From: an uncultured Clostridia bacterium
Lineage (GTDB): Bacteria; Bacillota; Clostridia; Monoglobales; Monoglobaceae
DNA: 12,805 bases
NCBI GenBank assembly: GCA_934463175.1
Contig: CAKSIW010000071.1
Coordinates: 1-12,805, forward strand
Direction: 5' to 3'
This document shows, one piece after another, positions 7,071 to 12,805 of the stretch; the first letter of the stretch is position 1, and each line of letters starts with the position of its first letter. Under the pieces are notes generated by a model. The model had not been told where the DNA came from and searched no databases. It worked only from the letters and a program-made list of their open reading frames with translations. Position numbers and translations under genes: made by a program.

Positions 7071-7090
7071 CGTGAAATGAAATTTCACGT
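7070..7090. repeat. Perfect 9-bp inverted repeat directly after rapZ
   Basis: ACGTGAAAT (7070-7078) and ATTTCACGT (7082-7090) flank a GAA spacer, beginning on the last base of the rapZ stop. No T-run follows, so it is not a standard intrinsic terminator. As RNA it gives a tight 9-bp hairpin with a three-base loop. It could be an mRNA-stabilising or processing stem, or a DNA-level operator. Confidence 0.75.
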
Positions 7091-7124
7091 CAAGTCTCCG
7101 GCGGATTTAATTGCCCGTGCGCCT

Positions 7125-7204
7125 AATCTCTTATCATTCCTTGCCCTGCTGATGAGAGATTTTCCTTACCATTTGTGCCGGTGCAGGGCGGTGGAATGGA
7201 GATT
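7125..7204 (+). promoter_or_regulatory. Candidate cis-regulatory RNA (pseudoknot or two-state switch) upstream of yvcK
   Basis: A 12-bp stem pairs 7125-7136 with 7150-7161, with a single G-T wobble at 7132/7154. Its 13-base loop (7137-7149) contains GCCCTGC, exactly complementary to GCAGGGC at 7183-7189, and TTCC, complementary to GGAA at 7193-7196. Together these form an H-type pseudoknot. In a competing fold, AATCTC (7125-7130) pairs with a second GAGATT copy (7199-7204) and CATTCC (7135-7140) with GGAATG (7193-7198), extending the 7-bp GCCCTGC stem. The 3' edge ends about 15 bases before the yvcK ribosome site (GAGAGG, 7219-7224). I recognise no known riboswitch family. The complementarity is seen directly; a regulatory role is inference. 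Confidence 0.5.
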
Positions 7205-7230
7205 AAAATAGCTATCGTGAGAGGTATGTT

Positions 7231-8244
7231 ATGGACGGTATTGAAATAAAAAGAACAAAGAATTATCCGAAAATCGTTTCGGTCGGAGGAGGAACAGGTC
7301 TTTCGGTTGTGCTCAGGAGTCTTAAAAAAAAGACACCACATGTCACGGCGGTTGTGACGGTTGCCGATGACGGAGGAGGCTCGGGTCGTCTGCGCCGGGA
7401 TTTGAACATGCCGCCGCCCGGCGACATAAGAAACTGTATTCTTGCATTGGCGGAAACAGAACCTGTTATGGAAAAATTGCTTCGGTATAGGTTCTCAGAG
7501 GGGGAACTGAAAGGGCAGAGCTTTGGCAACCTGTTTCTTGCCGCGATGACGGGAATTTCGGGCGGAAATTTTGTTGAGGCGGTTCAGCGTGTGAGTGAAG
7601 TTCTGAAGGTTTCGGGGTGTGTTCTGCCGGTGACCGATGCAAATGTTGAGCTTGTTGCACGGCTCGGAAACGGTGTGACGGTGAGAGGAGAATCACAGAT
7701 AGGATTTTCAACTCATGCATACGGAAGCCGTATTTCGGGAGTTGAGCTTCGGAGAAGGGACGGCAGACGTGCGAAAATAAAGCCGCTTCCGGAGGTTATT
7801 GAGGCGATTGAAAACGCGGATTTGATTACTCTCGGACCAGGCAGCCTGTATACGAGCATTATGCCGAATCTGATTGTGCCGGGTGTTGCAGAGGCAATTG
7901 AAAGGGCAAAGGCATCTGTGGTATACATAAATAATATAATGACGCAGCCCGGTGAGACTGACGGATATGACGCACGTGAGCATTATGAGGCTATAATCTC
8001 GCATACGATGCCTGATTTCATTGATTATTGTGTGGTGAATGTCGGAGAAATTGAACGCAGTGTTGAACTTCGGTATATTGAGGAGGGCGCATCGGTTGTC
8101 AGATATGAAAAGAATATGTTTGACGGTCTTTCGCTCAATGTGATTGAGAGCGATATGGTGCGCCGTGACGACAGCGGCATTGTCAGACATGATACCGAAA
8201 CACTTGCGGACATAGTGATGAAGATATGCGAAAAGGTGGTTTGA
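7231..8244 (+). CDS. yvcK: YvcK/CofD-family protein (gluconeogenesis factor, GlmR)
   Basis: In Bacillus subtilis YvcK (GlmR) binds UDP-GlcNAc and stimulates the glucosamine-6-phosphate synthase GlmS. It is needed for normal shape and wall synthesis on gluconeogenic carbon sources. The 337 residues match the family. A Rossmann-like start VGGGTGLS (18-25) is followed by VADDGGGSGRLR (45-56), the PPGDIRN segment (62-68), GNLFLAAMT, LGPGSLYTS (201-209) and YINNIMTQPGET (232-243), all typical of YvcK rather than the F420 enzyme CofD. The ribosome site is GAGAGG at 7219-7224; a nearby ATG at 7226 is out of frame. The stop abuts the whiA start, and the unusual 160-base leader precedes it. Its pairing with rapZ and murB supports a role in balancing UDP-GlcNAc flux. 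Confidence 0.96.
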   Translation: MDGIEIKRTKNYPKIVSVGGGTGLSVVLRSLKKKTPHVTAVVTVADDGGGSGRLRRDLNMPPPGDIRNCILALAETEPVMEKLLRYRFSEGELKGQSFGNLFLAAMTGISGGNFVEAVQRVSEVLKVSGCVLPVTDANVELVARLGNGVTVRGESQIGFSTHAYGSRISGVELRRRDGRRAKIKPLPEVIEAIENADLITLGPGSLYTSIMPNLIVPGVAEAIERAKASVVYINNIMTQPGETDGYDAREHYEAIISHTMPDFIDYCVVNVGEIERSVELRYIEEGASVVRYEKNMFDGLSLNVIESDMVRRDDSGIVRHDTETLADIVMKICEKVV

Positions 8245-9135
8245 ATGCAGTCATTTTCACAAAAAACAAAAGAAATGCTGTGCAGAGCTGAGACGGGCAG
8301 GAGCTGCTGCGCCGCTGCCGAGCTTGCAGGCTTGGTTTTATATACAATGAAGAGCCGCGGCGGAGTCAGACTGGTGACCGAAAACGGAGCGGTGGCGGAA
8401 AGAATTGTCAGACTTGCCGAACGGTGCTTTGGGGCAAGACTGACGGCTGTGTGGAAAAAAAGCTGTTTTGTTTGCAGTGTGTCCGACGGTCGGCTTTTGA
8501 AAAAGATTTTAGGTGAAATGTGTGACTTTGATGAATGCGGCTGTACGGTGAAAAATGTGATTGTGAAGAAAAGCTGCTGCCGAGGAGCTTTTCTGCGCGG
8601 GGCTTTCTTAGGCGGTGGAACAATTGTTGACCCGAACAAAAACTATAATTTGGAGTTCATAACCTCAAATGAAAGCTTATGCTCGGCAACCGAGAGGCTT
8701 TTGTCGGAATGCGGCTTTGAGTTCCGCAGAACCGAAAGGCGCGGCAGCTGCGTTTTGTATTCCAAAAACAGTGAGACAATTTGTGATTTGCTGACCCTCA
8801 TGGGCGCGTTCGGTTCAAACATGGAAATCCTTAATGTGAAGATTGAACGTGAGCTGAGAAACAATCTGAACCGTGCCGCAAACGGCGAGACGGCGAATTT
8901 TGACAAGGTGATTAAGGCGGCGGTTCGGCAGATAAAGGCAATTGAAAAAATTGAACGGACAGCGGGGCTTGATTCACTTCCGCAGGAGCTGCGCGAGACG
9001 GCACAGCTCAGAATGAGATTCAAGGATCTGAGCCTTGATGAGCTGGGAAAAAAGGTGACTCCGTGCCTGACAAAATCGGGAATAAATCACCGTCTCAAAA
9101 AGATTATTGATATTGCTGACGCAATTGACGACTGA
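8245..9135 (+). CDS. whiA: DNA-binding protein WhiA (sporulation/division regulator)
   Basis: WhiA is a DNA-binding protein conserved in Gram-positive bacteria. In Streptomyces it works with WhiB to switch on sporulation septation genes; in Bacillus it influences cell division and chromosome segregation without acting as a classical transcription factor. The 296-residue product has two degenerate LAGLIDADG-like repeats, visible as CCAAAELAGLVL near residue 20 and CCRGAFLRGAFLGGG (111-125). The C-terminal helix-turn-helix region (about 255-296) contains the diagnostic SGINHRLKKI. The ATG directly follows the yvcK stop (TGAATG), with AAGGTGG at 8234-8240 inside yvcK, so translation is probably coupled. 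The C-terminus has the usual length and no disruption is seen. Confidence 0.96.
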   Translation: MQSFSQKTKEMLCRAETGRSCCAAAELAGLVLYTMKSRGGVRLVTENGAVAERIVRLAERCFGARLTAVWKKSCFVCSVSDGRLLKKILGEMCDFDECGCTVKNVIVKKSCCRGAFLRGAFLGGGTIVDPNKNYNLEFITSNESLCSATERLLSECGFEFRRTERRGSCVLYSKNSETICDLLTLMGAFGSNMEILNVKIERELRNNLNRAANGETANFDKVIKAAVRQIKAIEKIERTAGLDSLPQELRETAQLRMRFKDLSLDELGKKVTPCLTKSGINHRLKKIIDIADAIDD

Positions 9136-9143
9136 CAAAAGAA

Positions 9144-9153
9144 AAGGAAGGGG
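9144..9153 (+). promoter_or_regulatory. Ribosome binding site of dnaE, decides the start
   Basis: AAGGAAGGGG ends seven bases before ATG 9161. It lies inside an upstream in-frame extension to ATG 9107 that would overlap the end of whiA, so the family-typical downstream start is preferred. Confidence 0.75.
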
Positions 9154-9160
9154 CGAGAAC

Positions 9161-12100
9161 ATGGCATTTGCGCATTTGCACACGCATACGGCATACAGTC
9201 TGCTTGACGGAGAGGGAACGGTTAAAAAGACACTTGACCGCGCAAAGGAGCTTGGGCAGACGGCAATGGCAATCACAGACCACGGCTGTATGTTCGGCGT
9301 GATTGAGTTTTATGAATATGCAAGGAGTATCGGCATAAAGCCGGTGCTCGGCTGTGAGGTGTATGTTGCGGCGCGGACGCGTTTTGATAAGGTGCATGAG
9401 CTTGATTCGTCAAGCGCGCACCTGATTTTGCTTGCAAAAAACAATACGGGATATAAAAATCTTATGAAAATTGTTTCGACAGGATATATTGAGGGTTTTT
9501 ACTATAAACCGCGTATTGACATGGAGGTTCTCCGCGAAAACAGCGAGGGGATCATTGCGATGAGCGCCTGCATGATTGGCGTGCTGTCAAAGAAGATACT
9601 CAGCGGAGACTATGAGGCGGCAAAGAAGTCCGCGCTCGAATTTATTGATATTTTCGGAAAAGAAAACTATTTTATTGAGATTCAGGATCATGGAATATAT
9701 GAACAAAAGCGGCTTAACCATGAGCTTATCAGGCTTGCGCGAGAGCTTGACCTGAAGATTGCCGCAACGAATGACATACATTATGTGAAAAGGGAGGACG
9801 CGGAGTTTCAGGACGTTCTGATGTGCATACAGATGGGCAAAACCGTATATGATGAAGACAGAATGAAAATGAGCACCGACCAGATGTATGTCAAGTCCGA
9901 GGAGGAAATGCGGGAGCTGTTTTCATATATTCCCGAGGCAATAGAGAATACGCAGAAGATTGCGGACATGTGCAATGTGGAGATTGAATTCGGAAAACTG
10001 CACTTGCCGAAATTTGACCTGCCCGATGGCTACACCTCTGAAAGCTATCTGCGTGAACTTTGCCTGAGCGGTCTTGAAAAGAGGTATCCGAATGCATCGG
10101 AGGAGATACGCGGGCGGCTTGAATATGAGCTTGGAACAATTGAAAGCATGGGCTATGTTGACTATTTTCTGATTGTGTGGGATTTCATACATTTTGCTCG
10201 CCAGAACGGAATCAAGGTCGGTCCGGGCAGAGGCTCTGCGGCAGGAAGCATTGTTTCATACTGTCTTGAAATCACGAATATTGACCCGATAAAATATGAC
10301 TTGATTTTTGAACGGTTTCTGAACCCCGAGCGCGTCACAATGCCTGATATTGATATTGATTTCTGTTATGAGCGCCGCGGAGAGGTCATTGATTATGTAA
10401 TTGAGAAATATGGCAGTGACCGCGTTGCGCAGATTGTAACCTTCGGAACGATGGCGGCAAGGCTTGCAATACGCGACACAGGACGCGCGCTTGACATGCC
10501 GTATAACTTTGTTGACAGTGTTGCAAAGCAAATACCGAATGAGCTTAACATCACAATCGAGAAGGCACTGAAGAGCAATGCACAGCTGAGAAACATGTAT
10601 GATGCTGACGTACAGGTGAGAAGGCTGATTGATTTCTCGTCCGAGCTGGAGGGACTTCCCAGACACACTTCAACTCATGCGGCAGGGGTTGTGATTACGC
10701 GTGACCCCGTTCAGACATATGTTCCGCTGTCAAGGAATGACAACGTGATAACAACACAGTTCACAATGACAACAATTGAACGTCTCGGACTTTTGAAAAT
10801 GGATTTTCTCGGACTCAGAACGCTGACGGTTATTCGTGACGCAGCCGCAAACATAATGCATTCGTGCGGTATTGAAATCGACACGGACGAGCTTGACATG
10901 ACGGATTCCGAGGTATATGAAATGATTTCGCGCGGTGACACTGACGGCGTGTTCCAGCTTGAAAGCGGCGGAATGCAGGAGTTTATGAAAGAACTGAAGC
11001 CGTCAACAATTGAGGATATAATTGCCGGAATTTCGCTGTACCGCCCGGGCCCGATGGATTCCATTCCGCAGTATATTGCAAACAAAAACAGGCAGGGAAA
11101 TATAAAATATAAGCACCCCCTGCTTGAAGGTATTTTAAATGTCACATACGGCTGCATTGTATATCAGGAACAGGTAATGCAGATTGTACGTGAGCTTGGC
11201 GGATATTCACTCGGCAGGGCGGATTTGGTTCGCCGCGCAATGTCAAAAAAGAAAACCGATGTGATGGAGCAGGAGCGGAAAAACTTTGTCTACGGAGTTG
11301 TCGGAGATGACGGTACGGTTGAGGTTGAGGGCGCAATAAAACGCGGAATTGACGAAAAAACAGCAATTTCAATATTTGACGAAATGATGGATTTTGCAAA
11401 ATATGCCTTCAATAAGTCCCATGCCGCGGCATATGCGTTTGTGTCATATCAGACAGCATGGCTCAAGTGCCATTATCCGACGGAGTTTTATGCTGCGGTG
11501 CTCACAAGCGTGCTTGATAAGTCAACACAGGTCACAAAGTATATAAATTCCGCAAAAAAGCAGGGGATAAAGCTGCTGCCGCCCGATATAAACAAAAGCT
11601 TCGGTACGTTTGTTCCCGACGGCAGGAACATCAGGTTCGGACTGGCGGCAATAAAGAATGTCGGTTCGGCTTTTGTTGATGATGTTGTGAAGGAGAGACG
11701 CGAAAACGGCGAGTTTTTATCGTTCACGGATTTCTGCCGGAGAATGTCGGGGAATAAGCTGAACAAGAGAATTGCGGAGGCGATGATAAAAAGCGGCGTT
11801 TTTGACGGCATGAATCTGAAGAGATCGGTGCTTTTGAGCGTTTATGAAACCGTGATTGATTCTGCGGTATCTGATTTGAAAAATGCGGTTGAGGGACAAC
11901 TGGATTTGTTCGGAATGCTTGATGATGTTCCCGACACTTCCGATGATGGATTTCCGGATTTGCCGGAGCTGCCGAAACGCGAACTTCTGAACTATGAGAA
12001 GGAGTATCTTGGGGCATATGTTTCAGGACACCCGCTGGACGGACTTGAGGAGGAAATTGCTCTTGTATCAAGCACAAATATACTTGAAATTCTCGAAAAC

Positions 12101-12604
12101 GAGAACGGAAGATTTGCTCCCGATTCAAAGGTCAGCCTCGGGGGAATGATTTCAAAAAGCCGCAGTCAGCTGACAAAACGCGGAGAATATATGCGTTATC
12201 TCAGTTTTGAGGATTTAACGGGTGAAATTGAGGTTATTGTTTTCCCGTCGCAGGTGAGAAAGCTTGAAGGAAAGCTGGAGGAGGGAAATCTTTGTGTCAT
12301 CAGCGGTAATCTTGACATTCGTGAGGACGGAGCGGCAAAGGTCAGACTTGAAAAGCTTGAATCTTTGGCAGACAGAATGCCGTCGTTTGATAAACTGTAT
12401 ATTAAGACGGAAACGGAAAGCGGAGAAATTCTCGAAAGAATCAAAAAGGTGCTGAGAGGACGGGGAGGCTGCATTCCGGTTATAATATATTGTGCGGAAA
12501 CAAAGCAATCCAAGATGGCACCGAGAAGCATGTGGGTGAATGACGAAAGCTGCATTGAACAGCTGGAGAAAATTGTCGGAGAAGGAAATGTTAAGACAGT
12601 GTGA
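9161..12604 (+). CDS. dnaE: DNA polymerase III alpha subunit (DnaE)
   Basis: DnaE is the replicative C-family polymerase; Firmicutes also carry PolC, so its exact share of synthesis here is unknown. It has 1147 residues from ATG 9161, where the protein begins MAFAHLHTHT. An N-terminal PHP domain (about 1-210) keeps HLHTHT (5-10), TDHG (39-42), GCEVYV and NDIHY. The palm has PGRGSAAGS (355-363) and the catalytic aspartates of PDIDIDF (D396, D398) and KMDFLGL (D548). YRPGPMDSIP (627-636) follows, then the helix-hairpin-helix region, a sliding-clamp binding motif QLDLF (913-917) and a C-terminal OB fold (about 985-1075). The gene lies 25 bases after whiA and is the last of the run, ending at a hairpin terminator. 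It appears complete and undamaged. Confidence 0.97.
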   Translation: MAFAHLHTHTAYSLLDGEGTVKKTLDRAKELGQTAMAITDHGCMFGVIEFYEYARSIGIKPVLGCEVYVAARTRFDKVHELDSSSAHLILLAKNNTGYKNLMKIVSTGYIEGFYYKPRIDMEVLRENSEGIIAMSACMIGVLSKKILSGDYEAAKKSALEFIDIFGKENYFIEIQDHGIYEQKRLNHELIRLARELDLKIAATNDIHYVKREDAEFQDVLMCIQMGKTVYDEDRMKMSTDQMYVKSEEEMRELFSYIPEAIENTQKIADMCNVEIEFGKLHLPKFDLPDGYTSESYLRELCLSGLEKRYPNASEEIRGRLEYELGTIESMGYVDYFLIVWDFIHFARQNGIKVGPGRGSAAGSIVSYCLEITNIDPIKYDLIFERFLNPERVTMPDIDIDFCYERRGEVIDYVIEKYGSDRVAQIVTFGTMAARLAIRDTGRALDMPYNFVDSVAKQIPNELNITIEKALKSNAQLRNMYDADVQVRRLIDFSSELEGLPRHTSTHAAGVVITRDPVQTYVPLSRNDNVITTQFTMTTIERLGLLKMDFLGLRTLTVIRDAAANIMHSCGIEIDTDELDMTDSEVYEMISRGDTDGVFQLESGGMQEFMKELKPSTIEDIIAGISLYRPGPMDSIPQYIANKNRQGNIKYKHPLLEGILNVTYGCIVYQEQVMQIVRELGGYSLGRADLVRRAMSKKKTDVMEQERKNFVYGVVGDDGTVEVEGAIKRGIDEKTAISIFDEMMDFAKYAFNKSHAAAYAFVSYQTAWLKCHYPTEFYAAVLTSVLDKSTQVTKYINSAKKQGIKLLPPDINKSFGTFVPDGRNIRFGLAAIKNVGSAFVDDVVKERRENGEFLSFTDFCRRMSGNKLNKRIAEAMIKSGVFDGMNLKRSVLLSVYETVIDSAVSDLKNAVEGQLDLFGMLDDVPDTSDDGFPDLPELPKRELLNYEKEYLGAYVSGHPLDGLEEEIALVSSTNILEILENENGRFAPDSKVSLGGMISKSRSQLTKRGEYMRYLSFEDLTGEIEVIVFPSQVRKLEGKLEEGNLCVISGNLDIREDGAAKVRLEKLESLADRMPSFDKLYIKTETESGEILERIKKVLRGRGGCIPVIIYCAETKQSKMAPRSMWVNDESCIEQLEKIVGEGNVKTV

Positions 12605-12609
12605 TGAAA

Positions 12610-12644
12610 AGAACGCGCAGACTTTAAAACAGCCTGCGCGTTCT
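12610..12644. terminator. Hairpin terminator between dnaE and the convergent gene
   Basis: An 11-bp perfect stem AGAACGCGCAG (12610-12620) pairs with CTGCGCGTTCT (12634-12644) around a 13-base loop, six bases after the dnaE stop. The plus-strand tail GTATTATTT is only moderately T-rich. The minus-strand tail begins TTTTC. It likely ends both the dnaE transcript and the convergent minus-strand gene. Confidence 0.75.
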
Positions 12645-12670
12645 GTATTATTTAGGAAGTGACAATTAGA

Positions 12671-12805
12671 TTATATGCCCAGCGATTTAAGATATTCACG
12701 GCTCTGTCTTGCAGATTCGAGCGGTGAAGCAGTCGGAGACTGATCCTGCTCAACAATGACATATTCCGCGCCTGCCTTTGCCGAAGCCTCAAGAATTGCG
12801 GGGAA
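12671..12805 (-). CDS. C-terminal end of a probable sugar phosphate isomerase/epimerase (TIM-barrel family)
   Basis: Only the last 44 codons and the stop (complement of 12671-12673) are inside the window; the gene continues beyond the right edge. The visible peptide has the pattern AKAGAEYVIVEQDQS followed by a proline/serine stretch and ends SREYLKSLGI. This matches the usual C-terminus of xylose-isomerase-like (AP-endonuclease-2 fold) sugar phosphate isomerases and epimerases, where VEQD lies on a late barrel strand and the SR-YLK-LG helix closes the fold. The substrate cannot be told from this piece. The gene converges on dnaE and is not part of its operon. Confidence in the frame is high and in the family moderate. 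Confidence 0.65.
   Translation of the reverse strand, partial: FPAILEASAKAGAEYVIVEQDQSPTASPLESARQSREYLKSLGI

Noticed and set aside
7150..7165. The 12-bp hairpin before yvcK read as an intrinsic terminator because TTTT follows it
   Set aside because: The T-run is only four bases and the stem is AT-rich; partial termination cannot be excluded, but it is not a standard terminator.
8025..8639. 204-codon open frame on the minus strand across the yvcK-whiA junction
   Set aside because: It is antisense to two intact conserved genes, with low-complexity composition and no recognisable motif.
9107..9160. Eighteen-residue N-terminal extension of DnaE overlapping whiA
   Set aside because: The protein family starts at the HLHTHT PHP motif, and a good ribosome site lies just before ATG 9161.
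1..12805. Search for CRISPR repeats, tRNA genes, insertion-sequence ends, toxin-antitoxin or defence genes
   Set aside because: None seen by eye on either strand; all large frames fit conserved housekeeping families with uniform composition.

Overview
The window is an ordinary chromosomal housekeeping region from an endospore-forming member of the Firmicutes, class Clostridia. Four things point there: a SpoVM micro-gene, a four-cysteine ribosomal protein L28, the HPr kinase/phosphorylase, and the Gram-positive rapZ(yvcJ)-yvcK-whiA cluster. Genus cannot be fixed from the sequence. I saw no insertion sequence, phage gene, CRISPR array, tRNA or rRNA.

Left part (1-3168, plus strand): the C-terminal bulk of a class B penicillin-binding protein cut by the window edge; a 266-base gene-free stretch rich in possible RNA structure; the ribosome-associated GTPase gene hflX; then two very small genes, a 55-residue two-helix membrane protein and a 26-residue SpoVM. 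Middle (3169-3604): a bidirectional terminator separates spoVM from rpmB (L28), which runs on the minus strand. rpmB and hprK are divergent, and each has a recognisable housekeeping promoter in the shared AT-rich gap.

Right part (3605-12604, plus strand): a tight seven-gene run, hprK - PHP-domain phosphatase - murB - rapZ - yvcK - whiA - dnaE, with gaps of 0 to 25 bases except for a 160-base gap before yvcK. It links carbon-state sensing (HprK), the UDP-GlcNAc/peptidoglycan branch (MurB, with RapZ and YvcK as regulators in related systems), the division-linked DNA-binding protein WhiA and the replicative polymerase alpha subunit. A hairpin after dnaE separates it from a convergent minus-strand gene, probably a sugar phosphate isomerase/epimerase, of which only the last 44 residues are present.

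The genes belong to known families. The least explained sequence is non-coding. The rapZ-yvcK gap has a 12-bp hairpin whose loop is complementary to downstream sequence (a pseudoknot), together with a competing fold. The hflX leader has several mutually exclusive pairings and may be a structured RNA or an attenuator.
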